From Lanius collurio (lineage: Eukaryota; Chordata; Aves; Passeriformes; Laniidae), in the NCBI GenBank assembly GCA_020086605.1, contig JACBWW010000002.1, positions 26,435,059-26,499,058 of the forward strand: a stretch of 64,000 bases of DNA, read 5' to 3'. Positions 27,101 through 40,089 of this stretch are shown piece by piece. The stretch's first letter is position 1. The number at the start of each line of letters is the position of its first letter. Below the pieces are notes generated by a model that ran no database searches, was not told where the DNA came from, and was given only the letters and a program-made list of their open reading frames with translations. Both the position numbers and the translations under genes were made by a program.

Positions 27101-30100
27101 TTGGCACTGAAAAAGTGACTGAGAAGATATTCTTGTGGAAAGGAGTTGAAACAACTGAATGTGAACTTAACAGATGAGTGAGGAAACAGAGACATGAGGC
27201 TGCACTGGTGAACACAGGAATGAACACACACATCAGAGCTGGTGTCTTGCTTTGTTGATAACTATGTGGAAAAAATCAGAGTCACTCAGGTGTCAGGGAG
27301 AAGTTATGAAGCCTATCAACCGTGTTTTCACATAGCATAAGCTGATATCAGTTCCTTTCCAGCTTTACTAATCTCTAGCAAGTGTCATGGGTACATCTGT
27401 GGTTGCAGATGCTCCGAAAGCAAGTAGACATTTTGCTAAAAATGAGAGGAGCAGAAGCAGACAGAGAAGTCAACAAGTCAGCCTGTTGCAGGGTGTGTGG
27501 CTTGATTCAGTGTGAAATGCAAACTGCATTTTCTTTTGAAGAAAGTATTAGTTTTTACAGCAAAGTGTGAGACCTCCCTGCTAACTGATAGACATGGGTA
27601 ACATCCCTACTTTACACCAATAACAGCACTGACTTGAACTTTGATTATCTGTATCTTGAGTAGTGACTGGAGACACAAAGTCATTTTAAGATTTTTTTAT
27701 CCACATATGCAATCAGAAATCTCTTTTGGACCTGAAAGCACCTTATAAAAAAGACATTCTCAAAAATTATGCTGTTGTATTAAATTAAAAAAAAAAGAAC
27801 AAGAAGAAATATTTTCAGTTTTTGCAACTAGCTCAAAGTCAGACTTGCTGCACAGACCACATTTTTTAGGTCCAAGAACCACTGATACCCACAAGCCCCA
27901 GCAAAGTGAGCATATGCACATGTTTTGGGGATTGTTTCCTACAGTGTTGCATCAGAAGAACCACATATACTTTGAAGTTGATTCTTCTCTTTCCTTTTCT
28001 CATTACAGAATCTTGTCTTTACATCAGGCTTCTGATGTAGCTGTGCATGAGTGAGGCCATGTGTACCAGTTTCCTCTACGGAGATAGGACCTAATTCCCT
28101 TTCTCTAATTCATTACATTTGAAAAATAGCTTCTACTACCTGCACAAACCAGGGACTTGGGCAAAAGCAACTTTGCCTTAGATATCTCCCCATTCAATTG
28201 CGATATTCAAAGCCAAAAAGGGAAAAGACCAATGATTGCAGTAGAAGGAGTAGAGGTCTTCAAACACTAAGAATGGTCAAACTGAATTTGTCTTTCTCCA
28301 ACAGCAGTTATCTATAAGGAGATACTTTGGAAAGAGGAAAAACAGAGGAAATTTGAACTAAATTGCTTTCCTTGAATACTTTCCTGGGTTCCAACTATTT
28401 TCACCTCAGGGACTTACTGGTCTAGAATTTATCAAATAACTTCAGTGAAACCTCTTCCATATCTGACCTTCGCTGGGAAATATGTGCCCTTTTTGCTAAG
28501 AAGTGAGCACAATAAGCAGGAATTTGATATTAAAGCTACCTCCTGTTCCTGAAGTTTACCAAAATATTACAGGCTATCTTCATCTTTGTACTGCTCAAGC
28601 TGCGACTTAAAAATCAGCAATGTGTTTGCTAAAGCTGCTTGCCAACTCTGCAATATGTAGATGTTCAAACAGGCCATTCTACTGAGGCTAGAAGTAATTC
28701 TGTTATAGAAAAAACCTCAGTCTTCTAATTCTTCAGTGGAAGTTTCCAGGACTAGAAGAATCCTTGTTGATTTGCTATCAACCCTAATGCACAAAACATC
28801 ACAAACTATGTCCAGACTGGAAGTATCTAAAAGGATGAAAGGCCTCAGACACTGTAAAGCTGCCTGATTTCCTTCAAAGTCAGCCAAGCAGTGTTAATAC
28901 ACCCCCTTGAGTACCTGCCCTAAAATTCCAAGTGTGATGAGCTACCTCTTTATGGACTCTTGTCCCTTCTCTTTGGTGTTCCATAATTGCTGAAGATGTA
29001 CCAGCTGCTCTACAAGAGGGACAGCTGTTAAACTAAATTCTCATCTCTCTTCTCAACTGATGCCAGTCTGACAGAAAGACCATGTTTATGGGGAAACCAT
29101 TAATTTGAAGAAGCTGGTAGTAAGGCATTTAGCAAGAGTGCAATAATCAGAAGACATCTCCTGTAACATTTATCAAGCAACCAACTTAGTAGCCCTAGGC
29201 CATATTGTGCCACACCTTGTTCAACAGATATCCCCACTGACTTCAAAAAGTAGTTGTTTTTAAAAGCTGACAGCACAGCAGATCCCCTGATACACTTGTG
29301 CTAAGTTTTAATGTGGAAACTTTTCTTAAAAGTTGAAGAAAACATCCTATCATATTGCAGCATCTCAAGGAACTCACTCTGAAGGGAAAAGCAATAAATA
29401 TAGAAGCAACTTTTTAAATAGCAACATAGTGCTATACCAGAAAAAAATCTTTAAATTTGAAGTCTATTTATCAGTATTTTGCCGCGTGCTTTCTTATTAC
29501 AAAACTACTTTATTTTCATAGAACCTTTGGCAATATGAAAGGAAACTGCAACTAATTTAATGACAAGCTGATAGAGCATTCAAATGTTCAACAGGTGTCA
29601 CTGTCAAGAAGAAGCAAAGATTAAGTGAAGTAATCACAACTACTACTCGTTTTTATGAAGGCATAGTTTTTTCACAGTAGCTATAAATATCCCCTTGTCA
29701 TGGTGAGTAAAGAAGTACAATTGGTTAATTTCCTACTGCTAAACTTTCTTGCTGCTGCTACTTGGCTTGTTTGCAGTAGGACCTATAACTGTTTCCTCCT
29801 GCAGTGCAGGGATGCTGAACACAGAACTGCTCCCTGTCAGTGACATCTCCCAGAAGATGAAACGTAGGCCTGGATGTGGCTTCCTCCACCTGTGTCCACA
29901 CAATGTGACATTGTCCTTTTCCTTTCATCTAGATATTTCCCTACAATCTTGCTTCACTGCAAAAAGAAAGACTCTGCTCTGTTTCTGAAAAGCTCTCTAA
30001 GACAACCTGTTGTCGTTTTCCTATTTTTGGGCTCATGCTCCATGAGGTGTTTGGGTTCACTGCATTTATTACAGATTCAAACTGGAGCAACACTTATATC

Positions 30101-30850
30101 TAAAATATAAGTGCCACCAAAAGTGCTGGGCAGATATGTTAAGGGTTCCCCAGACATTCCAGAACACTGGGCAGCAGATGCCAGGAGTGTGCTCTGTTCC
30201 AGGGGGACTTGGCCATGATCCTGGGGTCAGAGGGGCTGATGCTCCCACTACCCACAAAAGTCTCCATGTCATGCAGCACCTCTGCAGTGCCCAGGTTCAT
30301 GGCAGTTGGGAACACATCTCCTTTGATTTCAAGCATTTGCAGACAGCATCACAAAATTATAACAAAACAACATTTTTGCTTATCCACATTTCCTAAGTTT
30401 TCTGAGACCATGGAAATCACAGTCAGGGGTTGTTTTCTTAGAAGTAAGGGATTTTGAATCTAGAAATTTCCTGTCTTTTCTGTTCTGCCTTGCACAGCAT
30501 CTCTAACACATGTACTACAATCTGTCATTATTCCTTCAATTTCCAAGGTCACAAGAAGGAATCAGAACCCATGACACATTGCCTTTGCAGTCCTCGTCAC
30601 CACCTTCTCCCCCTGTGCAAGAGTTACCACTGCTGCAGCTCCTGTAAACTCCTTCACCAGCTGGACTATGCCTGCCCTGCTCTGTCGTCTCTCCTCAGGA
30701 ACAAACACTGCTCTTCTTCAGCACAAACCCGTGTCCCACCAGCCCTGCTGCCGGCACACACCCTCCAACATCCAGCCGATGAACCAGCACTGAGCTTCTT
30801 TGTGGATGTAGACAAATTAATAATTATGAAAATGTACATTAACAAAAACA

Positions 30851-30852
<2 letters not shown>
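24146..30852. other. Gene-less AT-rich unique DNA
   Basis: I recognise no gene. The stretch contains interrupted T-runs near 26,498-26,517 and many short A/T runs. A GC-richer part at 30,136-30,800 is open in several frames on both strands at once, which reflects composition rather than coding. A frame at 29,749-29,988 looks like a hydrophobic leader but begins with TTG, not ATG, and has no gene context. Confidence 0.62.

Positions 30853-30897
<45 letters not shown>
30853..30897. repeat. Poly(A) tract, 45 A
   Basis: An uninterrupted run of 45 A follows AACAAAAACAAT and passes straight into a CA repeat. An AATAAA-like string abuts the run with no spacing, so it is not a normal cleavage-site arrangement. 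Bird CR1 elements do not end in poly(A), so a tract this long is unusual in such a genome. It could be microsatellite expansion, the tail of a retrocopy I cannot recognise, or partly an assembly artefact. Confidence 0.9.
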
Positions 30898-30898
<1 letters not shown>

Positions 30899-30909
30899 AC
30901 ACACACACC
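30898..30909. repeat. Short (CA)n microsatellite
   Basis: About six CA units directly follow the 45-A tract, forming a compound poly(A)-(CA)n simple repeat. Confidence 0.85.
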
Positions 30910-31503
30910 AGCAAAACCCCTACATAAATACTTCATTCATTTTTCCTCTCTTCCTGTTACCAAGGTGACATTTATTTAAATCTTACATATTCATAACTTT
31001 TGTATCTAGCTAGAATATTCTAGATCTGTTAGACTTCATCTTTCTGAGCAGCTGGAGTCCTGTCACTGCCTTTAGTGGTGCAGAAGAGACACATCAAGTG
31101 AAAAGGATCTATGAGAAGCCCCAGTAAAGATCAGGCCGACAAGAGAAAGCCTGCAATGGTCCTATGCTGATGGTGTCAGCGGGACCACTGAAGTGAGAAG
31201 CACAAAATTTTTCTTTGATGACAAGCACCATTAAAATTTTCCCTCACAGGCCTGCCCAGGCTCTGACACATAAGGGGCTGTGACAGCTCCATCAATCAGC
31301 TCCTGCAGATCCCAAGGAAGCCAGCCATCCCCGCACGATATCCACCACGATACCAACCTCAGGGGTTGTATCAGACAGCTAATATTGCTCTTCTTGATGC
31401 ATAAGGTCCAACATATGAAGTTTTTCTCAGATTCATGCTCCTGGATGCCAAAATTACCAAGCAAAATCTCTGATGCTGTTTTTACCCTCTCTGCTGTTTC
31501 CAG

Positions 31504-31802
31504 GGAAAATTATTAATCTTCTGCCAAGCTTAATTCCTGATCCTAAGTTTATCTCAGCAGCCAGTCCCTTGCTTGGCCCTGCTGCACTCAAGTTGTGTGA
31601 TCTTTTAGCTATGCCCTGCCCGTGGACTGGCAGAGAAAGTCTGGAGCTGCATTCACTCCATTTTGACTTCAAACAGTGCCCACTGTGGCTAGATGCTCCA
31701 GGACAAAAGATGTGGAGAGGCTCACCTGACACAGATGTGGCAACATGTGTGCTGGGTCTGACAGACCAGCAAGCTGGAAAGTCAAAGTTTTCCTGGTTCC
31801 AG
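31504..31802 (+). other. Exon-like segment of unknown identity
   Basis: The segment is preceded by a good 3' splice acceptor: a pyrimidine-rich tract ending GCTGTTTCCAG at 31,503, with a branch-point-like CTGAT roughly 30 bases upstream. It is followed by a donor-like CCAG/GTAATG (GT at 31,803-31,804). One plus-strand frame stays open through the whole 299 bp and beyond both edges. The predicted peptide matches no family I know and has no repeat, zinc-binding or membrane pattern. The donor is only moderate, and the minus strand is also largely open, which suggests composition. It could be a lncRNA exon, a cryptic exon in an intron or chance. Confidence 0.15.
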
Positions 31803-33794
31803 GTAATGCTTTTAGACAAATATAAGAGAATAAAATTTTGCCTTCAAAAATAAAATGCTGCAAACTTGATCTGAAGTAACTACTCTCCTGTGTAGAATGG
31901 TCCTGCAATATCACCAAAATATGGCATAAATTAATTTATCAAGGCAAAGGAATTTTTTGTGATGAGTGACACAACAGCTTCTGTGCAAGGCTCAGAAAAT
32001 ACTTATATGAACATATAGTACTGTGAGATTAAGTCAAAACTTATTAATATGCCCTCATTTGCCAGGGAAAGTACAAATATTTTGCTTTTGTCAACACTTC
32101 AAAGTTGTCATTTCTAGCTCTACTGTGTGTGTATAAACAATGAATATACTTTCATACTTGGTGCCACAGGAACAAAACTCGTTATCTTTATAGGCAAATC
32201 CAATAACATTTTTTAAATCTCTAAAGCATTGCTCACAGAAACAAGAAAATCTATAGAAAGGACATAATTTTTTACATTCTACAGTACTAATCTTGGAAAA
32301 GTATTGCCACAAGACATCATTATGTCAGCAAGTCTAGGAGAGCTATATAAAGCATTCAACCTGATAGTAAAATTACTATCTCCACTTTTACTTAGAAAAA
32401 AATGTAGAAATTTTTGGCCCAGAGACAAGTGATAGAAAAGCTGAATAAACTATTGTCATGTCTCAAATGAAAGCAGTAGCTTTCTAGCTACTGCAGAAGC
32501 TTAGCGGTGATATTCTTGGGGTTTGTTTTCTTCAAGATTTAGTTAAATTTTTCATTCAAATAACTTAGCCATACAGCACAAAGCTTACCTGTTCTGACCT
32601 GAGCAGCTGGTGTGAATAGATATTCATAAATTCAAGTTTACCTGGGTGAAATATATATAATTGCATTTTAAAAAGGTAAAAACATTTTTACCTCATACTT
32701 TCAAAATGCCCCTTTGTTTGAAAGTCATAAAAAACCCCCACCATCTTTTCTCTGAAATTGATCAGGTTTTGGAGTGCAACTGAAAGATTAATTCTGTGTT
32801 TTTAGATTTTTAAGGCAATCAAAAATCAGTTGCTTAAGTACAGTTAACTTTGACACTATTTCACTTTGAAGAATTGGTACTGATCAGGGCGGATGGCACT
32901 AAGCACACTTAACGTGGTAATTCCTGTGTTCCTTCAGGAATAAGGGCACCTGAGCAAGTTTTATTTGCTAGTCATCCCAGACAGAACTATTACAGACAAG
33001 ACACGAGTGAGTGCAATCACCTCCTCACATCTATGTTTCATTTCATTGTAACTTCAAAGAGAATGAGGCATAACGCTGCTTGCCCACTTCATTTGTGCAC
33101 AAATGCAATCATGTCAAAATCTGCAAACAAAAAAATTCTCGTTCTGCTTTGTTTTTTGAGAGGTCGTGACAATGACCTCTAAATAGACTCGTTGCACGGT
33201 ACAGAGCAGCATCACTCTGAATAAGAGCAGACCTGTTGGGTGCTCAGATGATGTAGCATGAGCATTTCTGTTATCTGTGGCTCCCAGAGAGCCCTGTTAT
33301 TCACCCATCTTCCTCTACTCCACTGTCTGAGCACACAGAGAGCCTAGGTTTTGGGGGGATATCTGTGTTTGTTCAATAGTTACGTGTTTGCCAAGTGATA
33401 GGCAATGATATCTCCAGTGGCCATGTTGCCTTTCACACTCTATTTGTAGACCAAAGAATAATATGAACAGGAAACTCAGCATCCTTAGCAGATTAGCAGT
33501 TAAAATTATTTGTGTATCAACCTTCCTTTGATAGCAAAGGGAATTTGATGACTTTGTGCTTCTGAATTCCAGGTTTTAATGGTGCTCAAGTATTTTATTT
33601 CTATACAAAATAAATACCAGTTTTCCACTAACAAAAGCCTGGTGGCTTTAGTCCTATTTTGGGGGGGATAGACCTTAACACATGAATTTCATGAAAGTGA
33701 GCATGAAAATATCTTGTCCTGCTTGGATATTCAATAATCTTAGAGAAGGGATAGGAAATTTTCTTCTTACTGTCATTTCTAACTTGTTTTTAAA

Positions 33795-33818
33795 CACACA
33801 CCCATAAACACACACACA
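33795..33818. repeat. Imperfect (CA)n microsatellite
   Basis: Two short CA runs are separated by a CATAAA interruption. This is a simple repeat. Confidence 0.75.
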
Positions 33819-36599
33819 AGCCTCTCAAAAAATACATTTTGTATAGCCATCCACATTTTACCCTTGTAATTCCTACACTCTCTGTAAAGAGATTCAGAGG
33901 ACAAAGTACTCCTGCAATAACAAGAAATAAGTGGAAAATTGTTTGGTTTTCTTTTTCATTACTCAGTCAGCAACAAAGTTCTGAGTGTTGGCAGTTTGCA
34001 GTAAAGATAGCAACCTTCTACAGCCTGGCGTAGGGAGGAGGATCATTTGCCCAATGCTGAAAGGCATTTTCTGCCCACTGGTCCAGTTCTATCTGACAAA
34101 GTATGCGATTTTATAAATGAGGTCTAGTCCTGGGACACTGGAATATGTATCCTACTTTGATTCAGTCACAAAAATCTACTAATCCAAAAATCTTCCGCAA
34201 AGAACTTGGTTCCTCAAGGTGAATCAGGCAGTCCAGAATTTAACACTTAGCTTTTAAAATATCATTTGGGGAGGAAATTCAATGTTAGAATAATAAAATT
34301 AAGAAAAAGGACATATTAATTTCTGCAACTAACGTCCCCCATGAGTGGCTCCTTAATGAGGGCAGGGGGTTCAGCTCTGCACTAAAATAATGGAAACAGG
34401 CTTACAGTATTATACAGAGCCCTGGCACAGACAGAAGCACACATTTCCCTCTTCTTCAGATCACAGTAAATCCTGGGTGCCCTCAGCCAAGTAATTCCAT
34501 TTCTCTGCTGTCCCTTTCTCTGGACCATTGCCCATGATTTCTTTAGCCTGGCAAATCTCTGGGACAGGGTTGTCTATTACGACATATTTGGATGGTAGCA
34601 ATTCCAGTGGGGCTGAAAGGGATCTCTACACACTAACAAGTACAAATGAATAACAACGGAACAAGAACGCTGTCTTTTCTTAAAGCATCTTAAATCCCTT
34701 TTTCTATTCCTAGGCACTTCACAGCGCTTAATGAGCATAGGAGAAAAAGCCACAAAAGGACATTGCTTTGAAAGCAAGTGCTTGCTTGCAATTTTGTATG
34801 GGTAAGTGAACTATTTTTTCATGTTCAAGTTCAGTAAGTAAAGACTTGGCTACATCATATTTGAAAGCAAATCTTTCTGAACATTCACAAAGCCTGTCAG
34901 CCTGAAAAATTGCAACAAACTGGCTGAAGGAAAACAAAAAGCCCATAGATAATTGTTGAAGGAGATTAGTAGAGGACACATGCAAAAAAACTTCAACAGA
35001 TGTGCTGGGGTCAAGGACTAAGGAATACAGAAAACTTCAGACAGGTTAGGAATCTGCATGGTAAAAAGACAACCAAACAATATTCTCATAAAACACTGAA
35101 AGGTTTATAAAGCTGTGCCAACTGCCATAATAGGATTCCTTTCTTTTTAGGCTGTAAAATCAATCCAGCTTCTCTGACATTTCCGTTGTCTATCTCTAAT
35201 AGACCTATTGAGACTAAAAGGAGACCTGGGTGTTTTGCCTCCTGTGCTGATGTGCTGCCGCAATGCCCATGAAAAGCTGGTATTGACACCATCATACAGG
35301 AGGGAGAAAACCACAGTTAAAATGAACAGTGCTTGTATCACGTGCTGATTTAAATCTAACATCCCAAGGAAGCAGAAACCCAATTCACTAAAGAAAGGAG
35401 ATGGATGGTTATGCAATGTGGGACACGCTTCACTAGATCTGATGCTCATCTGGAGGTTCTCTGTATAAATCAAACCCAATGACAGCTCCTGCTTCCTTTT
35501 TATTAAGATATAAAAAATACAAAGCAAAAACAAGTTCTCTAGCTCATGGAGGCAAATAGAAACTAATGTTAACAGAGGAAAGTAAATGTTTTTATTGCCT
35601 GGTTTCAATTTCCAACACTGATTCCCAAAAAAAATAATAGATTTGCATAAATTCCATACTCATGAGCATGATGCTGAATTGCAAGAGGATCATTTGGTGT
35701 ATTGCTTCTTATTATCCAAGATTAAACATAATGCAGAATCCTCCAATTCTGCACTTGCCTAATTAGATAGTCCATGGTCTGCCTCTATACATGGCATATG
35801 CAATTCCTTCTGAAGCCAGATGGAGAAAAGTACCTATAGACTGATCGTTATCCTTTAAGCAGAAGTTTATTTGTGTCATTTTGGCTTTCACATCACACTG
35901 CAAAAATTCAAAATTCAGAAGCCCAAAAAATAGTTTGGACTTTTTTTATTACCCAACTCAATGCAATCTACATTCTCTACACATGTTCACACTTAGTGGG
36001 AGTGACAGAGCTGGCTGCTCTTTGCTCCTTTGAATATTTCCCCAGAGCTGACAGCCAAAAGCTTCATTTTGAACAGCTGGGACAGTAAAAGCAAAAAACA
36101 GCAGCAGCACCACCACCAAATTCTGTGTATCAGCAATGAATGCTTTCTTTCTCTCAGCAGCATTTTGTGCTATACAGCACTAAATGCTTCAGCTGAGAGG
36201 ATTATAGTCATGTGAGTGTGTTGACATGCCCTCTGTGAAAGTTCCCAGAAGTACCATGTACCACAAGTTATACTTGAAGCAGAAAGTATCTCTATCTAAG
36301 CTTTGTGCCTGCCTACCTAATCAAACTAGAAATATCAGATCATTGAGAAAAAAGGTTTTGTCAATGTTCTATTTCTTCTAATTAGCTATTATTATTATAA
36401 CTACCAGCGAAGTTTCAGAGGAAAGATATTAAAAGTTAGAGTGATGTCCTAGGGACCTTATAATCTAAATTAGAGAAGTCACATCAGCAGATGGCAGGCA
36501 CACAAAGATGTGGAAAATGGGAAAAGACTGTGAATAGAGAAGCCTTGTGCATGACAGCATAAGATCTTTACAATGTGTTTGGCATTCAAATGAGCTTGT

Positions 36600-37260
36600 T
36601 TCAAGCATGGCAGTCAGCATGTCTTCCTGCACCTGTGGTTTCAGGCCAGGCACTGAAAAGGTTTATGAAATGATGGTGCATTTTAAAGCAAACAAATCCA
36701 CCCAAGGAGGTGCTCAAAGATGAACTGGGGACTGCCACACCACCCCTCCATGGGAGGGTGCCCAGAGGTGACAGCCATGGCACGGGGCTTGGAGCAAAAG
36801 CCAGCATTACTCACTATTTCAGTTTTGCTTTGAATCACACAGAAGGGCAGCCCTTGAGCCTCTACTCACACTGACAGTCAAGTCAGCCGCACACCCCACG
36901 TGAGCCAGGGTTTGACTCCTTCAGGCACACACACACGTGAAGAATGGAGCCAGGCATGAACATTCCTGTTCCAGGATGGCCAGGCAAGAGCCAGCTCAGA
37001 CCTGGCCACTCTGCCAAAAAGGCAGTAGATAAATGCTTGGGCAGAGCATCTCACAAATGCAGATCTGCAACTTCCAGAGCTGAGCTGGCTTGATTTTGGC
37101 TGGCTCACAGAGTGGACAGGGAAGCTTACAGCTGTCCATGCCCATCTGTTTAGACATGCCTTAAGAGCCCAACAGAAGCTTTGGCCATCAACACCAGCTG
37201 AATGTGGCAGAACAAATACAAATATTAGGCACCAACACAGATTCTGCACCAAAATTGCAA
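36600..37260. other. GC-richer block, unidentified
   Basis: This stretch is visibly richer in G and C than the DNA on either side, and a minus-strand frame of 135 codons (36,878-37,285) is open in it. I see no TG...CA ends, no AATAAA near an edge, no CR1 landmarks and no protein motif. It could be an old unrecognised repeat or simply local composition. Confidence 0.3.
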
Positions 37261-37960
37261 GGACCTCCAGTTTATGACATGTCAAATTATAGGCTAACTT
37301 GTCAAATTAATTTTAAAGTCTGAGGGGAACAAATTCTGACAAGAAAAATAAACAGAGAAAAACAGTTTGCCAGAACTAAAGAAACCTTCAGCACCAAGCC
37401 TTCAATAGTGATGGGAAAGCAGTGTTACTAGGACTACTTACAGCCAAGTAATAACACCTCACCCTCAAAACAACAGCAAACATCCATGTTTCTACCTAGA
37501 CTATTCAGGAGTAATGGGACAACACCTGAACATCCACAGGTTCCTATTCTTCTTTTGCTACAAGACATGAACTGCAACAGGAGAACAAGGTGTAATCTGT
37601 GTCAAAAATATGCTACATGAAATGCTCATTGAAATAAAGTGTCTACCCATTCCTTGATTTTTTTCCTTTTTTTACTTTTTTGCCTGTCTCGCACTCTATA
37701 AGTAAACAGAATGTCTTATTAGAAGTGATTTTATGGCTTCCCTCTCTGTCCTTCTACTGAGTTGCACTCGCAGGGAAGGTCTGGAAGGAGCAAGGAGAAC
37801 TGAGTGTTTTGCTGTGTGGGAGCTTGTGTCATGGAATGCTAAGCATTTCAAGGAGAGGCCAGGCTACCTGCTGCCCAGCAGATGCAGAACAGAACATCTC
37901 TAGGCACCCACATGCACAACCAGCCAGGATCTAGGCCTTAGCAGAGACTTGGCACATTTT

Positions 37961-37982
37961 GTGACAGCTGAGTGACAGCTGA
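37961..37982 (+). repeat. Tandem duplication, 2 x 11 bp
   Basis: GTGACAGCTGA occurs twice in exact tandem. It is a small slippage duplication and includes two CAGCTG E-box palindromes, which may be incidental. Confidence 0.85.
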
Positions 37983-40043
37983 GGTAAAACCAGATTGCCT
38001 AATAACAGCACAGTCAACCATATGGAGGACTGGACATGTAAATGTTATTCATGTGCATGCTACAGTAAGTCAGCAGAACTAATTTTCCGGAAAAAAATAT
38101 GCTGTGCTGACTTCAGTCTCAAAACTAAACTGTGGTATTTCAAGGATTCTGCATTTCTTCTTTCTAGCTTCAGCATTCCTCTTTCACTATCCCTGCCTAG
38201 AAACCAAAGGCTGCTTCTTTACCTCAAGGGGTAGTCATGAAAATCCACAGTAAATAGAATTATCCATACCTATGGATGTAATCCACACCCTCTATATTAT
38301 GGCATCACATAGATGTTGCAAGTACAGCAGGATTAAATCAGTTAAATCGGTATTTCAATTTCTTGAACAAGAAATCAATAGGGAAAAGAAAATAACAGAA
38401 GGAAACAAATCTCTCTGAACCTCTAAGAATGTTACCTGGATCAGCAGTTATCATGTTAACTAAAATTCCTCCCATATTCCTTTGACCTTAACTTCCACAA
38501 AACTTTTAATGTCAAAAGCCCAGCTTTCCTCACTCCTTGGGAAAGAAATAAGACCAAATCAATTTTGAGACAATTTATATATTCACCACTACTTCCTTTT
38601 TATTTCCAACAGTTTAAAACTAAGCTTGTCCAGTGATCAGCAGAAGAATTGTGTGGCCCAAGCACCCTGAGGAAGGCCCAGCTCCAAGACAAGGATGACA
38701 GCCAGGTGCCACATGAGTGGTGAGTCAATGGCCACCTCTTGGTTGGATTATTCCCACTCCACAGCGTCATAGCAGACAAACAATGCTTCTACAGCCAAGT
38801 CTGTCTCCCTCCAGTGACTACAGAGAGACCCCCACCATGAGAGGGCTCCTAATCTTAATGACTTTAATTAATTGAATACTCAAATAAAGCTAGCTAGGCA
38901 ATAGGAATATAGGCCCAGACCTGCTTTTAGAATTACATATTTCTGAGCAAACCACACAAGTCTCAGGCAGTCTTTCATGTGGTTACTTATAAAGCATGAA
39001 CTACCTCTATATTTAGAATTTGAGGAAGAACCTGAGTGCCAAAATGTTGTGGTTTTTTTTCCCAGAGAAATCATTTATTTTTTAGTTATAAGGAGGAAAA
39101 ATGAGAAGCATGGGGAATTAAAGGTAGTTAGGCTCAATCTTCTGTCCTGGAGCTCAACTAAAATCTGGATTCCCCAGCAGCAGGAAACTTGCACAGGCTT
39201 GCACAACTGCCACTTAAATTAATCTCTACAGAGTGTGTAGAAATGAAATAACTCAGGATAATTGTGCCTAAATGGAAACATGAAGTGAAAAGGCATAGGT
39301 CTCTGTCCTATTGAGGATCTGCAAGTAGAGCTTTCAGAGAGTACAATGGTAATTCAGACAAATTGATATATTGTTAGAAATATAAGTGGGAGATGAAGCA
39401 GCAACTGAGAAACCAAAAGCAAAATAAGGATGGCAGTTTTGTTTATGCACTTTTAAGTTCAGTTTTCTGTCCAAAAATAAGTTTGTATTTTCAACTTTTT
39501 GTTTTGTTTGGTCTGTGTTTTGCCTATTAACATGAGTAATTTTGACAAAAACCTTCAGTTTAACATCAGGAGTAGAATTATTTTTTCCATATGTGTCCTT
39601 AATGATTTGAATCTTTCCTGTAGAAAAATTCCCATTAAATTCAGAGAAGTTCTGTGAATGAAAGAATTTCAGATACAGAGCCAAAACTTATTATAACATC
39701 TCTATGAAATAATTTGAAGTCCTGCAAAATGTATTTAATAGCAGGCAGAGTCTGGAAAATAAAACCTCATGCTCTTGAGAATTAAAGAGCAAATATTTTG
39801 TGAAGCTAATGTTCACTACGATTTCAAATCAAGCAGTGGACTACGTGTAAATACCAGTAAAATGCTAATAAATGCTTACTAACAACATAGTTGATAGCTA
39901 ATGTGCCTTTGCAAGCATTCTTGTTTCACAATTTTTTTTTAACTTAAAGAAATGTGGATTTAATAAAATTAAAAATTTTTGTGAATAGGGGAAGATGGGA
40001 GAAGTAGTAGCAATGACAGGAAAACAACAAAATCAGAAATTTT

Positions 40044-40089
40044 CAAATCATTTGTCTATCATTTATCAAATCAATTGTCTAACATTTCA
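40044..40089 (+). repeat. Tandem duplication, 2 x 23 bp
   Basis: Two adjacent 23-bp units, each beginning CAAATCA and containing TTGTCTA and CATTT, match at 19 of 23 positions. It is an old local duplication and no further copies follow. Confidence 0.75.

Noticed and set aside
29749..29988. Open frame with a hydrophobic leader-like start
   Set aside because: It begins at TTG, not ATG, in eukaryotic DNA. It has no promoter, splice context or recognisable mature domain.
30454..30927. 157-codon plus-strand open frame
   Set aside because: It is lengthened by running through the 45-A tract (poly-lysine) and the CA repeat. The upstream part matches no family.
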